Shown: in pieces, positions 20,159 to 29,000 of the stretch | Numbering within the stretch: the stretch's first letter is position 1 | Layout: each line of letters starts with the position of its first letter | Assembly: GCA_947259975.1 (NCBI GenBank) | Contig: CAMYOD010000060.1 | Location: 51,926 to 115,925, forward strand | Direction of reading: 5' to 3' | DNA: 64,000 nucleotides | From: an uncultured Gammaproteobacteria bacterium | GTDB lineage: Bacteria; Pseudomonadota; Gammaproteobacteria; HyVt-429 | The notes under the pieces: model-generated | Seen by the model: the letters and a program-made list of their open reading frames with translations, nothing else | The model's database searches: none | What the model was told of the DNA's origin: nothing | Program-made: the position numbers and the translations under genes

Positions 20159-20863
20159 TCAGTGCGGACTTAAAAATTCGCCCGGTGACATTGGCAGCGG
20201 GTCAAAACAGATCTTGTAGGAATAACTATAAAGCACGCTACTCGGATCGCCCTCGAGCCGATAGAAGTCGTCCTCTTCCAGGTCGATATCGGCGGTCCGG
20301 CCTTGATAGTTGCCACGACAGCGTTCGTAGATGCGTATGCCATTGGCATCAAATGCCCGGTGGCTATGCAGTCCGTTGTTGTAGTGATGCAGGAACACCA
20401 GCGTCTGGATGGGGGCGTTCCTGAACTCGGGTAGATAGGCCGCCGAATAATCACGAATCACGCGTCCCGCCGCATCATAAAAATACACCGCGATGCTGTG
20501 GATACGGTCACGCGCGGCGGCGTGCGGGGTGTCGTCGAACCAGGACTTGATCGTGTCCGTGAAGCTCTTCTCCGGCCCGCGTTCCCATTGAATCATGCTC
20601 AGTAAGCGACCGCTTGCGGCATCCAGATAGCGAATTTCCTCATAAAATCCCGGCAGGCGGTGGTAACCGCCAATGCGTTTTTCCTCGCGAATGTCGTACT
20701 GCGCCTGCAAGTCGAGATGCGTCGCGTAGAGTTCATCGACAAACCGGTTCCAGCGCGCTACCTGGGTCTCATTAACGTCCACCTCCTCGATGCGCAGCTG
20801 GGCAACAGCCGCCACAGAAGTGAGCATTAACAGAAGTATCAACGGCCCGATGGTTTTCCGCAT
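20159..20863 (-). CDS. Secreted protein of unknown function
   Basis: 234 residues starting with a clear signal peptide (TIGPLILLLMLTSVAAVAQ), so it is periplasmic or extracellular. The mature part is rich in aromatic and acidic residues, with repeated strand-like segments such as IHSIAVYFYDAAGRVIRDYSA and HSHRAFDANGIRIYERC, and has two late cysteines that could form a disulfide. It is convergent with the HDOD gene and monocistronic. I do not recognise a family. Confidence 0.65.
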   Translation of the reverse strand: MRKTIGPLILLLMLTSVAAVAQLRIEEVDVNETQVARWNRFVDELYATHLDLQAQYDIREEKRIGGYHRLPGFYEEIRYLDAASGRLLSMIQWERGPEKSFTDTIKSWFDDTPHAAARDRIHSIAVYFYDAAGRVIRDYSAAYLPEFRNAPIQTLVFLHHYNNGLHSHRAFDANGIRIYERCRGNYQGRTADIDLEEDDFYRLEGDPSSVLYSYSYKICFDPLPMSPGEFLSPH

Positions 20864-21102
20864 GCGGTCTCCCTGTGTATCATTTGATGCCGGTTTGTCG
20901 TTTTCACGCGCCGATCAATAATAAGACTCCCGACGCCATGGACATATTCCCAGCCATCGTTGCCGATGGCAAACTTCGCCGGGAGGCGCTGGCCTGGTCG
21001 CGGTCAATATTGAAATAATATGTATGCACTGAGCGTCTTTCTTAAGCGACCGTAACCACGAGACGCGCCGGCTCGTTTCGCACACGGACCCAGGTCAAGG
21101 CT

Positions 21103-21927
21103 ATGATCCGATCGAAGAAGACACATGTATTTATCTGCGGCATATTGTCGTTGGCCTGGTTTGGCGGGGCCACGGCGGAGGATGGGACCGCGCAGCGCGC
21201 CGCCGAGTGGCGCATGTTCGAGACCACCGAAGCCGTTGAGTCGGTGATCGGGCAGCGCACGCAGCAATTGCGTGTCAGGCCTACAGAGGCCCGCCTGTAT
21301 TTCGAGCGCGGCAACGCCTATTTCTTCGCGCGTGAAATGGCCAAGGCCGAGGCGGACTTCACCCAAGCACTCATGCTCGACGACAGCCTGGACGCGGCCT
21401 ATTTCGGCCGCGGCATGGCCCGTGGCCGCGCAAGCGACTTCGACGGTGCCGTCGCCGACTTGACGGTCTATATTTCCCGCCACCCCAAGAGCTCCCTGGC
21501 CTACACCAAGCGCGGCGTGCGCCGTATCTGGCAGGGTGATCTGGAAAACGCCGAGCAGGACCTCAAGCAGGCGATATTGCTCGATCAGTACAACTCCGAG
21601 GCGCATGACGATCTGGGCGTCATCTATGCGCAGCGGGGCGATTACCCGGAGGCCATAGAAGCGTTTCTGGCAGCGATCAGGTTCGACCCGTCCTATCAGA
21701 AGGCGCACCACAATCTGGCCATGGCCTACTATATCGCGTCGGATAACGCGCGCGCCCTGACGGCCGTCGAGCATGCGCTGGCGCTGAGTGCGGAAAACCG
21801 CAACTCACTGTTGCTCAAGGGTGCAATTCTCGAGGCCCTGGGTCGCCTCGATGAGGCGCAGCAGGTGCGCGAGGAGGCGGAGTTTTTGCCCGACGGGAAT
21901 TGGTCGGAACGGATGTCGGTACAGTGA
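21103..21927 (+). CDS. Exported TPR-repeat protein
   Basis: 274 residues with a signal peptide (VFICGILSLAWFGGATA) followed by five or six tetratricopeptide repeats. Repeat cores visible are ARLYFERGNAYFFAREMAKAEADF, DAAYFGRGMARGRASDFDGAVADL, SLAYTKRGVRRIWQGDLENAEQDL and AHDDLGVIYAQRGDYPEAIEAF. TPR proteins of this kind act as periplasmic scaffolds in envelope assembly; the partner is unknown. The gene is alone on its strand, convergent with msrA (27-base gap). The 240 bases before it hold no recognisable element. Confidence 0.8.
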   Translation: MIRSKKTHVFICGILSLAWFGGATAEDGTAQRAAEWRMFETTEAVESVIGQRTQQLRVRPTEARLYFERGNAYFFAREMAKAEADFTQALMLDDSLDAAYFGRGMARGRASDFDGAVADLTVYISRHPKSSLAYTKRGVRRIWQGDLENAEQDLKQAILLDQYNSEAHDDLGVIYAQRGDYPEAIEAFLAAIRFDPSYQKAHHNLAMAYYIASDNARALTAVEHALALSAENRNSLLLKGAILEALGRLDEAQQVREEAEFLPDGNWSERMSVQ

Positions 21928-21954
21928 ATATCCGCTCGGCCTCGCGTTGAGACT

Positions 21955-22575
21955 TCAGCCAGAACTGCCCCATAGCTCCTCGAGGCGTTTATCCCGCCCG
22001 CAGCCGTAACGGTAGAATTTGTAACGTACCGGATTCTTCCGGTAGTAATCCTGGTGATAGTCCTCGGCGGGATAGAACGTATCCGCCGCCACGATCTCCG
22101 TCACGATCGGTTGCTTGAAACGTTGTGAGGCGGCCAGTTTCTGGCGCGACGCCTCCGCAAGCCGTTTCTGTTCTTCATCGTGATAGAAGATCGCCGCACG
22201 ATACTGATTGCCCGCATCGCAGAACTGGCGGTTCGCGGTGAGCGGATCGATGTTACGCCAGAAGACGTCGAGCAACTCGGCATAGTCTATGCGTCGTGGA
22301 TCGTAGGTAATCTGCACCGCCTCGGCGTGGCCGCTGGCGCCGGCCACAACCTCCTGGTACGTCGGATTTCGGGTGTGGCCGCCGATGTATCCCGACGTGG
22401 TCGAGAGCACGCCATCCAGCCGGTCGAAGGGCGGCTCCATGCACCAGAAACAACCGCCGGCAAAAGTGGCCACCACCGCGCCCGCGGGCGCCGTCGTCTC
22501 CGCGCCGGTCGCGGCCAAAGGTGACGAAGCCGTAAAGACACCCAACAGCAAAAGCGCAGCACGCAAAGATTTCAT
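21955..22575 (-). CDS. msrA: Exported peptide-methionine (S)-S-oxide reductase
   Basis: 206 residues. A signal peptide (AALLLLGVFTASSPLAATGAE) precedes the MsrA domain, whose active site is FAGGCFWCMEPPFDRLDGV; later motifs are GYIGGHTRNPTYQEV, GHAEAVQITYDP and the C-terminal YHQDYYRKNP. It reduces methionine-S-sulfoxide in proteins using a disulfide relay. The longer ORF is rejected because the ATG at 22575 starts directly at the signal peptide. Export implies repair of oxidised envelope proteins. No MsrB is encoded nearby. Confidence 0.92.
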   Translation of the reverse strand: MKSLRAALLLLGVFTASSPLAATGAETTAPAGAVVATFAGGCFWCMEPPFDRLDGVLSTTSGYIGGHTRNPTYQEVVAGASGHAEAVQITYDPRRIDYAELLDVFWRNIDPLTANRQFCDAGNQYRAAIFYHDEEQKRLAEASRQKLAASQRFKQPIVTEIVAADTFYPAEDYHQDYYRKNPVRYKFYRYGCGRDKRLEELWGSSG

Positions 22576-22741
22576 CTGCAGACCTCGATAAGGTATGTGC
22601 CAGGTAGGACCGCGCGGGGGAGCATTGGTTTCCTGTAATCGCGGCCAAAGCCGAAGGACCGATGTATTCCGGTCGCCGGGATGCCCGGTACAGAGCACTT
22701 AGGTCGTGATGTGCAGCTTTCCGGTCCGCGCGAGAGGTCGC

Positions 22742-22942
22742 TTATATATGGAGCAGTTCGACCATGATGGTCTTGGCGATGAAGCCGAACAGCCCCAGCC
22801 CTAAGGCGCCGAACAGCACGACGTAGCCGTATCTGCCCGCCCCGGACTCGACGCCGAGCCGATAAATGATAAACAGCATGTACGCGATCAAGCCACCAAT
22901 GCCCAGAGTGAGGGAGAGGGACTCGAAGGTTTCGATGGTCAT
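22742..22942 (-). CDS. DUF2788 small membrane protein
   Basis: 66 residues with two membrane segments (LTLGIGGLIAYMLFIIYRLG and YVVLFGALGLGLFGFIAKTIM) separated by a short Gly-rich loop (ESGAGRYG). This is the pattern of the DUF2788 family, conserved in proteobacteria but without known function. The start MTIETFESL at 22942 matches the family's usual N-terminus; the nine-residue extension in the ORF track lacks a ribosome site and is Gly/Pro-rich. Monocistronic. Confidence 0.75.
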   Translation of the reverse strand: MTIETFESLSLTLGIGGLIAYMLFIIYRLGVESGAGRYGYVVLFGALGLGLFGFIAKTIMVELLHI

Positions 22943-23057
22943 GGCCGCGCCCGGGCCGGGTGGGCCCATGGATAGAATATTAGGGAATACTAATATACTA
23001 CAGACAAGGGCCCGTGGGCCAGGCTCTGACGGCCCCGCTGGCTACAGGTGGCTGGGC

Positions 23058-23300
23058 TCAAGCCTCGGCCTTGAGCAGGGCGTAGAGCTTGTCTTTCAGC
23101 ATGACACGCTTTTTCTTGAGGTCTTCCGTATAGGTGTCCGAGGGGGTGTCGATCTGTTCCTCGATGCGCCAGACTTCCTCATCGGCCGCCTGATATTGCT
23201 GATAGAGATGTGCGAACTCCGGATCGTTCTGCACCAGTTGCGCGATCCTTTCCTTGTATTCCGGAAATTCGTTTTCCAGGTCGTGATGTTCGCCAAACAT
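23058..23300 (-). CDS. YdcH/DUF465 family protein
   Basis: 80-residue, highly charged helical-hairpin protein. The start MFGEHHDLENEFPEYKERI and the closing LKKKRVMLKDKLYALL are those of the DUF465/YdcH family, small conserved proteins without an agreed function. The ORF track's N-terminal 75 residues are read-through from the glutaredoxin region and are dropped. The 3' end of the glutaredoxin gene lies 46 bases upstream, so the two may be co-transcribed. Confidence 0.85.
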   Translation of the reverse strand: MFGEHHDLENEFPEYKERIAQLVQNDPEFAHLYQQYQAADEEVWRIEEQIDTPSDTYTEDLKKKRVMLKDKLYALLKAEA

Positions 23301-23346
23301 TAAACTGCCCTCTAACGCCTTGAATCGCACAATTTTAGCACGGGCG

Positions 23347-23613
23347 TCAACCGGCGGTTGAGTCCACCAGCTCATCCAGCTCCCCATCCATATGCAGTTC
23401 GGTGAGTTCCGAAAAACCGCCGACCCATTTGCCGTCGATGGCGATCTGCGGCACGGTGCGCGCGTTGTCACTGATGGCAAGCATTTCACGCAGGGCTGCA
23501 CGGTCCTCGTCGACGCGCACGTCATCGTAGGGGATGCCCCATTTCGTGAGACATTGCTTCGTTTTGTCGCAGATCGGACACACGCCCGTGCTGTAGACCT
23601 TGACTCGCGCCAT
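23347..23613 (-). CDS. Glutaredoxin (dithiol, CPIC active site)
   Basis: 88 residues with the thioredoxin fold, active site STGVCPICDKTKQCL (dithiol CxxC), the cis-Pro turn TVPQIAIDGKWVGG and a final acidic helix. Equivalent to GrxC-type glutaredoxins that reduce disulfides and glutathione mixed disulfides. ATG 23613 is chosen because it begins MARVKVYSTG, the family N-terminus, with AGGCGG upstream. The variation from the usual CPYC to CPIC is modest. It lies directly upstream of the YdcH gene on the same strand. Confidence 0.9.
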   Translation of the reverse strand: MARVKVYSTGVCPICDKTKQCLTKWGIPYDDVRVDEDRAALREMLAISDNARTVPQIAIDGKWVGGFSELTELHMDGELDELVDSTAG

Positions 23614-23754
23614 GGTGCCGCCTTGTGCCTGGATCAATGGTGGCCAAATTATGCCGGATCATGGAGAAATGATCCGTACGCCGCAATCATAGGGTGCGCC
23701 GTACAGAGATGCCAGGCTTCCGCGGTCTGATCGGGTACCGCGCGGGGATAGCGT

Positions 23755-24129
23755 CTAGGAGTTTTCGGCCTTGAATTTTTCGATGATCGCGTGCACCCGC
23801 TGCATCGAGTAGGGCTTTACTACGAAGCCCTTGGCGCCTTTTCTTAGCGCGGTGGTAACATTTTCCATCTTGCTATGGCCACTGACCATGACCGTAAAGA
23901 CATCCACATTTTCGGCGCGAAGCTGGTCCAGCACGTCCAGGCCGGTCTTGCCGGGCATTTCGATATCGAGGAACGCGATATCCGGTTTGAACAGGGCGAT
24001 CTTCTCCAACGCCTCCTCGCCATCGCGGGCCATGAGGGTGCGGGTGCAGCCGCATTGCTCCAGGGCCATGGCAAGCACATCGCGCATCTTGCGCACGTCA
24101 TCGGCAACCAGGGCGGTGAAATTTGACAT
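23755..24129 (-). CDS. Single-domain response regulator (CheY-like)
   Basis: 124 residues, receiver domain only. Acidic pair DD near residue 9, phosphoacceptor in IAFLDIEMPGKTG, conserved VMVSGHSK (Thr/Ser position) and the late KGAKGFVVKPYSM with the invariant Lys. No output domain, so it must act by protein-protein contact or as a phosphorelay intermediate. It begins 10 bases after the hybrid kinase stop, so the two are one transcript. The ATG at 24129 is preferred to the track's longer start. Confidence 0.9.
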   Translation of the reverse strand: MSNFTALVADDVRKMRDVLAMALEQCGCTRTLMARDGEEALEKIALFKPDIAFLDIEMPGKTGLDVLDQLRAENVDVFTVMVSGHSKMENVTTALRKGAKGFVVKPYSMQRVHAIIEKFKAENS

Positions 24130-24139
24130 GATCAGGTCC

Positions 24140-26311
24140 TCACATGGATGCCGCGTCGGCAAGTTCAACAGGTTCGAGATTGGCCACCGCGTCGCGACAG
24201 ACGTGCACTAACTTCTCGGCCAACTCGGGCACCGTTGCGTATTCTTCGGCCGCCACTTGCGCATCCAACGCCGCCGCCGCGTCGGTGATCTGCGGATAGC
24301 CGAAACCCCCGCCCATGCCCTTGAGCTTGTGTGCCAGCCCCTTCAGCTCGATCCAATCCCGTTGTCCCAGGGCGCCGCGCACGGCGTCGATCATCTCCGG
24401 CAGTCCGGCGACAAAATCCCGCACCAGGGCCTGGAACTTCGGATCCGCGGCGAGCGGATCGTCGGCCTCGTTTGCCGTGTCGCCGGCGTCGGCCAGATGC
24501 CTGGTCAGTTCCGGATAGAACTTTTCCGGTTCAATCGGTTTGGCGAGCACGGCATTCATGCCGAGGCCCAGATACTCCTCGATGTCCTCGCGCATGACAT
24601 TGGCAGTGAGCGCGACGATAGGGCTGGCGTAGCCGGCGTTACGCAGCAAGCTGGCGGCGGCCTTGCCGTCCAGCACCGGCATCTGGATGTCCATCAGAAT
24701 CAAATCGAAGTCCGTCACCAGTGCGTGCTCCACCGCCTCCTGACCGTTGGTGGCCAGGGTCACGGTGGCGCCTGCGCGCTCGAGGTGCATGGTGATGAGC
24801 CGCTGGTTATCGGGGCTGTCCTCGGCGAGCAAGACCTGGCCGCGCAGCCGCGGCACCGTCGTCGCGGCATTCACCGCGTCGGCGGACTTGATCCGGGCCT
24901 GCGCCGCATCGATCAGCCGCATGTCCACGTCGGATTCGGCGGGCAGTTCCAGCGCAAATTCGCTGCCGTGACCCTTTTCGCTCACACAGGAGATCTCGCC
25001 ACCCATGTTTTCCGCGAGCTCCTTGACGATGGTCAAGCCGAGGCCGGTGCGGCCGAACTTCCGCGTCGTGGAGGCGTCGGCCTGGGAGAAGGGATTAAAA
25101 ATGCGCGCAATTTCCTTTTCGGTCAGGCCGATGCCGGTGTCGCGCACGCGAAACACGATGCGCTGCGTCTTTCGGTCGTAGGCGGCCGTGATAGTCACTT
25201 CGCCCTGCTTGGTAAATTTGATCGCATTGCCGCACAGGTTGAGAAGAATCTGCTTGAGTCGCGTCGGATCAGCCTGAAAGCTCTCGGGCACCGGGGTCTC
25301 GTAGCGCACCCTGAAACGCAGATCCTTCTCCGCCGCCTTCACCGCCATGAGAGATTCGACCCCGGCGAGCACTTCCGGCGGCGAGACCGGGATCTGTTCC
25401 AGCTTCATCTCGCCGGCCTCGATCTTGGATAAGTCGAGGATGTCGTTGATGACTCTGAGCAGGTGCTTGCCGCTGCGCTCGATGGGCTGGACGAGATTGG
25501 TCTGGGATTTCTTCAGTTCTCCCGATTCCAGCAGCACGTCCGCGTAGCCGATGATGGCGGTGAGCGGCGTGCGAATCTCGTGGCTCATATTGGCGAGGAA
25601 CTGGGATTTGAGTTGATTCGCCGCCTGTGCCGATTCGCGGGCCTCCACCAGTGCCCGGGTCGAGCGGCCCGTGGATCGAATGACCGATACGGCAATGGCG
25701 GCACCGAGGGAGACCGCAATGATGCCAAGTGTGATAACAATCGCGTAACTCAGGTTGTTTCGGTGGGTCGCCGCGGCAATTTCCGCCCGGGTCGAATCGC
25801 GCTTCACATCGAGCATCCTGGTGAGCTCCGTCATGACGGTATTTTGCGTCGGAATCACGGACTCGAGCAGTAGCCGGCTGGCCGCCTCGGTCTCCCAGTC
25901 GAGCAGGAGCTGCGCCGCCTCCGCCTGAACCGTTGAACCATTGGCGATGAACGGGCGCACGTTGTCCCAAAGCGTGCGCTCGGCGTTCGTGAGGTCCATT
26001 TCCAAAAGTTCATCGCGGGCGGCGATGAAACCGGAGGCCTTGCGACTCATTTCCATGTAGGCGTCATCGCGCTCGAAGATGTCTTCGGTGATCGCCATGC
26101 GATGCAGCACCAGCGCGCGCTGCATGGCCGCATCACGCATGGCGAAAACCAGTTCGCTTTTGCGCAGATCGTTGGCCATGTCCTGCAACCGTGCGCTGTT
26201 GTCACGGACGTTAAACAACCAGACCCCCATCAGGATCAGGAGAATCACCAGCATGGCGGAAAAGCCGGCGGTGATGGCGAATTTTGTACTGACTCTTTTC
26301 ATGGTTTTCAT
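24140..26311 (-). CDS. Hybrid sensor histidine kinase with receiver and HPt domains
   Basis: 723 residues. One N-terminal membrane helix ([23 protein letters not shown]), a periplasmic four-helix-type sensor up to about residue 190, a second membrane helix ([20 protein letters not shown]), then the phosphoacceptor helix [18 protein letters not shown], an HATPase domain with NAIKFT, DTGIGL and [10 protein letters not shown], a receiver domain ([13 protein letters not shown]) and a C-terminal HPt ([14 protein letters not shown]). The layout is that of a complete His-Asp-His phosphorelay of the BarA/ArcB kind; the final Asp is plausibly the CheY-like protein encoded just downstream. No HAMP domain is apparent. 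The stimulus is unknown. Confidence 0.93.
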   Translation of the reverse strand: MKTMKRVSTKFAITAGFSAMLVILLILMGVWLFNVRDNSARLQDMANDLRKSELVFAMRDAAMQRALVLHRMAITEDIFERDDAYMEMSRKASGFIAARDELLEMDLTNAERTLWDNVRPFIANGSTVQAEAAQLLLDWETEAASRLLLESVIPTQNTVMTELTRMLDVKRDSTRAEIAAATHRNNLSYAIVITLGIIAVSLGAAIAVSVIRSTGRSTRALVEARESAQAANQLKSQFLANMSHEIRTPLTAIIGYADVLLESGELKKSQTNLVQPIERSGKHLLRVINDILDLSKIEAGEMKLEQIPVSPPEVLAGVESLMAVKAAEKDLRFRVRYETPVPESFQADPTRLKQILLNLCGNAIKFTKQGEVTITAAYDRKTQRIVFRVRDTGIGLTEKEIARIFNPFSQADASTTRKFGRTGLGLTIVKELAENMGGEISCVSEKGHGSEFALELPAESDVDMRLIDAAQARIKSADAVNAATTVPRLRGQVLLAEDSPDNQRLITMHLERAGATVTLATNGQEAVEHALVTDFDLILMDIQMPVLDGKAAASLLRNAGYASPIVALTANVMREDIEEYLGLGMNAVLAKPIEPEKFYPELTRHLADAGDTANEADDPLAADPKFQALVRDFVAGLPEMIDAVRGALGQRDWIELKGLAHKLKGMGGGFGYPQITDAAAALDAQVAAEEYATVPELAEKLVHVCRDAVANLEPVELADAASM

Positions 26312-26563
26312 GGGCCTGCGGGTTAGCCGAGCGCACTAGCGCACCGCGCAGTGAGGGGATCGGCCATTCGGGCGGAAACCTTAGGCCCGGTGGGGTCCGG
26401 CGGCGGGGTGACCGGAAATTGTCTTCGCCACGACATAAAAGCGTCATGAACCCCGGTTAGGCTTGCCGGAATTGGGCCGCAATCGGGAACTTCCTGCCCG
26501 CGATGCAGGCCTAATAGATAGCAGGGAGCAGGAATTTAAGGGTCCAGCAGGCGGATTCGGGTT
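26312..26563. other. Intergenic region with no recognised feature
   Basis: This stretch lies between the start of the hybrid kinase gene (minus strand) and a sigma-54-type promoter. It presumably holds the kinase promoter, but I see no convincing -35/-10 pair, repeat or small ORF with a ribosome site. Confidence 0.5.
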
Positions 26564-26580
26564 CCGGCACGTAATTTGCT
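26564..26580 (+). promoter_or_regulatory. Putative sigma-54 (RpoN) promoter
   Basis: The sequence CCGGCACGTAATTTGCT matches the -24/-12 consensus TGGCACGNNNNTTGCW, with GG and GC separated by exactly 10 bases. Transcription would begin near 26591, about 70 bases before the ATG at 26664. No enhancer-binding-protein site was identified upstream. Basis: consensus match only. Confidence 0.6.
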
Positions 26581-26663
26581 GCATGCAGAGTGAAGCCATA
26601 CCGAGTCCATCATCCCCGGTTTCGGGCCATGCCGGCCGCCAGACCGGGCGAGGAGGTAGACCG

Positions 26664-26924
26664 ATGCTAAGTCAGATCATGCGACAGGTGCAGGCGTTCG
26701 AGCGGCGCCACGGAATCCGTCCGAACGTCGTCTATATCAATTCCCGCTATTACGATGTGCTGCGGAAACACTATCCGGAGTTGTTTCGCGACGATCCGAT
26801 CGTCGAGTTAGGATTTCGCCTTCTGGTAGTGTCCGAGGACATCAGTCTGCACCCGGAGGTGGCGTGGTTGCCCGAAAAGGGTGCGCGGCACCATTCTGTC
26901 CAGGGTCGCGCCAACGCCGCCTGA
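26664..26924 (+). CDS. Small protein of unknown function
   Basis: 86 residues, opening MLSQIMRQVQAFERRHG and containing NVVYINSRYYDVLRKHYPELF, a mixed helix/strand pattern without cysteines or membrane segments. I do not recognise a family. The start is fixed by GAGGAGG seven bases before the ATG; the track's longer ORF has no ribosome site. A sigma-54-type promoter lies about 85 bases upstream, which would tie expression to an RpoN activator. It ends 27 bases from the convergent 136-residue unknown gene. Confidence 0.7.
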   Translation: MLSQIMRQVQAFERRHGIRPNVVYINSRYYDVLRKHYPELFRDDPIVELGFRLLVVSEDISLHPEVAWLPEKGARHHSVQGRANAA

Positions 26925-26951
26925 GTGCAATGTCCTAAGCAGGCCGCACTT

Positions 26952-27362
26952 TTAGCGGCGTCGCCGGCGCAGTGAGTAGCCGGTGATGTCATTGGCAAGC
27001 GACTGACAGGGAATCCTGCCGATCTCGCCGTAGTGGTCGATGGCCGCCGCGATCAGCGAGTCGATATCGGCGACCTCGGTCGCTGCAGTATCGGTCTCTA
27101 ACAGCCGCTGTAATCCGAATAAGCCCCCGAACTGAATCTTGATCATCGCACTGTGTGGCGTGGCCGCCGGGTCATCCGGCATCGCAAACGCCGCCAGGCC
27201 CACCGTCTTCATCGCCGCGTGCAGTTCGGCGCAGCGCCGATGGGAGGCCTCCACGGTGCAGGCAATATCCGGCCCGCTCCGGCGGGTGACCTCGATCGCA
27301 TGGCGACAGCCGAATTCGCCCCGAATCAGAGTCGCGCTAAAGGCACATTTGTAATCATCCAT
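26952..27362 (-). CDS. Conserved-looking Cys-containing protein of unknown function
   Basis: 136 residues. The first half has four cysteines (CAF, FGCRH, IACTV, RRCAE) spread over about 40 residues, then a Gly-rich IKIQFGGLFGLQRLL; the tail ends in five arginines after a serine and leucine. The cysteines could bind a metal or an iron-sulfur cluster, but the spacing fits no motif I know. It follows the CBS gene by 22 bases on the same strand, so it may be the fifth gene of the DUF1538/PII-like operon. Function unknown. Confidence 0.65.
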   Translation of the reverse strand: MDDYKCAFSATLIRGEFGCRHAIEVTRRSGPDIACTVEASHRRCAELHAAMKTVGLAAFAMPDDPAATPHSAMIKIQFGGLFGLQRLLETDTAATEVADIDSLIAAAIDHYGEIGRIPCQSLANDITGYSLRRRRR

Positions 27363-27384
27363 GCTGGCAATCCACCGGCGTGAT

Positions 27385-27789
27385 TCAGTACATTTTCAGC
27401 AGGCCGTGCAGGACCAGGTCGGTGAGACTGACGATGCCCCGCAGCTCGTCATTATGGACCACCGGTGCACGGGACAGTTCGAAGCGGGTAAACAAACGCG
27501 CGCAGTAACGTATGTCCATGTCCGGGTCCACGGTGATCACCGGTTTAGCCATGATTTCGTAAACATTGACTCGCTCCGGGGTGCTGTCCTTGGCAAGGAT
27601 ATGGCGCGCAATATCGGAGATCAGCAACAGCCCGTATTCATCGTCTTCGTGGCGCTTTTGTACGATCAAACATTTGGTCTCCTGGTGCTTCATCTGATGC
27701 AAGGCCTGTTCGATGGTGGCCATGCCGTCGACCACATCGAATTGGGTCTTCATGACATCGCGCACGCGAATCAGTTTTCGTGTGTTCAT
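27385..27789 (-). CDS. CBS-pair domain protein
   Basis: 134 residues, two CBS motifs and nothing else. First motif: RVRDVMKTQFDVVDGMATIEQALHQM, then DEYGLLLISDIARHIL; second: VYEIMAKPVITVDPDMDIRYCARLF and ELRGIVSLTDLVLHGLL. CBS pairs bind adenosyl nucleotides (AMP, ATP, SAM) or c-di-AMP and regulate partner proteins. The start overlaps the stop of the PII-like gene by ATGA, so the two are translationally coupled. This suggests joint control, by nucleotide sensing, of the membrane proteins encoded upstream. Confidence 0.9.
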   Translation of the reverse strand: MNTRKLIRVRDVMKTQFDVVDGMATIEQALHQMKHQETKCLIVQKRHEDDEYGLLLISDIARHILAKDSTPERVNVYEIMAKPVITVDPDMDIRYCARLFTRFELSRAPVVHNDELRGIVSLTDLVLHGLLKMY

Positions 27790-28136
27790 ATTTCTTCCTC
27801 CACAACTTCGGCAAGCTGACGGATCTGATGGGCAACGCCGACAGCATCATCCACGTCAATTTGAAACGCGATTCCGGTGCCCGGCCGTTTGTCGAATTCA
27901 CCGATATTGGCGATAGTTTCCAGAATTGTACGACTTAAATGTTCCTCGACCAGAAACAGCAACATGTCCCGCTGGGTCTCCAGCTCCAGGCCGAAGAAGG
28001 TCTTGGCCGGCTCGAGACCTTCGCCGCGTGCCTGACTGATCACGGTGGCGCCGGTGGCCCCGGACTCCCGGGCCGCGTCGAGCACGGCATTCGTCTTGTG
28101 GTCCTCCACAAGGGCAATCAGTAATTTGAAGTGCAT
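27786..28136 (-). CDS. PII-like signalling protein
   Basis: 116 residues with the ferredoxin-like beta-alpha-beta pattern of PII proteins: FKLLIALVEDHKTNAVLDAARESGATGATVISQARGEG, a T-loop-like stretch (EPAKTFFGLELETQRDMLLFLVEE), then HLSRTILETIANIGEFDKRPGTGIAFQIDVDDAVGV. The tyrosine uridylylation site of GlnB is absent, so regulation is probably by small-molecule binding alone. It is encoded between two DUF1538 membrane proteins and a CBS protein; by analogy with GlnK-AmtB and SbtB-SbtA, it may gate the membrane partner. Confidence 0.85.
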   Translation of the reverse strand: MHFKLLIALVEDHKTNAVLDAARESGATGATVISQARGEGLEPAKTFFGLELETQRDMLLFLVEEHLSRTILETIANIGEFDKRPGTGIAFQIDVDDAVGVAHQIRQLAEVVEEEI

Positions 28137-28175
28137 GGTGAGTCTCCCTTACGCGAGAAGTCGAGTCATTTGGGT

Positions 28176-29000
28176 TCAGTCAGTATCGTGGTCGGTTCGG
28201 CGCCGTGACACGGGTTCCGGCCCGTTCGCGATATACGTCCGCCGGCGCTGACGCCATTCGCCGATCTGGGCATAGGCCATCACCGCGATGATTGGAAACA
28301 GGCTGGCGAAGGCAATCAGGCCGAAGCCGTCGAGAATCGGGCTGCGACCCGGCACCGTGCTGGCCAGACCCAGCCCGAGGGCCGCCACCAGCGGCACCGT
28401 GACGGTGGATGTGGTGACGCCGCCGGAGTCGTAGGCCAGGGCGATAATCAGGCGCGGCGCAAATACCGTCTGAATGATGACGACCACATAGCCGGCGATG
28501 ATGTAATACTCGAGCGGCGTCCCGGTAATGATACGGAATGTGCCCACGGCAATGCCGATGGCGACACCGATGGCCACCGCGATGCGTAACCCCCAGACGC
28601 CGATGGCGCCACCCGAAACCTGGTGCGCCTTGATCGCGACCGCAATCAGCGCTGGTTCCGCGATGGTAGTGGCGAAGCCGATGGCGGCGGCGAAGATATA
28701 CACCCAGAGATAATCGGACCACAGCAGAGTGCCGATGGTGTCCGCGGTTCCGGAAATGAATACCGGGTCGGTCAGTTGCTCGGCCATCAGCCGGCCGAGG
28801 GGGAACAGCGCCTGTTCGAGACCCTCGAGGAACAGGGTCATGCCGACGATTACGTATACAAAGCCGATGAGGATGCGTTTGATATTGGGGATTGAGCGAC
28901 GCAGCACCAGCAACTGGAAGCCGAAGATGATCGCGGCGATAGGCAGCACGTCCCGCAAGGTGGCGCCTAATGCCTGGACTGAGGTTACGACAAACTCCAT
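28176..29000 (-). CDS. DUF1538 membrane protein, second of pair
   Basis: 274 residues, six or seven predicted membrane helices. Family-specific segments are [46 protein letters not shown] and [26 protein letters not shown]1538 proteins are uncharacterised, transporter-like. The start ATG shares one base with the stop of the first DUF1538 gene (TGATG), which implies coupled synthesis and probably a heteromeric complex. The C-terminal tail after the last helix is basic and cytosolic in style (RQRRRTYI). Confidence 0.88.
   Translation of the reverse strand: MEFVVTSVQALGATLRDVLPIAAIIFGFQLLVLRRSIPNIKRILIGFVYVIVGMTLFLEGLEQALFPLGRLMAEQLTDPVFISGTADTIGTLLWSDYLWVYIFAAAIGFATTIAEPALIAVAIKAHQVSGGAIGVWGLRIAVAIGVAIGIAVGTFRIITGTPLEYYIIAGYVVVIIQTVFAPRLIIALAYDSGGVTTSTVTVPLVAALGLGLASTVPGRSPILDGFGLIAFASLFPIIAVMAYAQIGEWRQRRRTYIANGPEPVSRRRTDHDTD

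Noticed and set aside
21004-21774. 256-residue minus-strand ORF
   Set aside because: Antisense to the exported TPR gene, whose signal peptide and repeats are clear.
24257-25432. 391-residue plus-strand ORF
   Set aside because: Antisense to the hybrid kinase; shadow frame.
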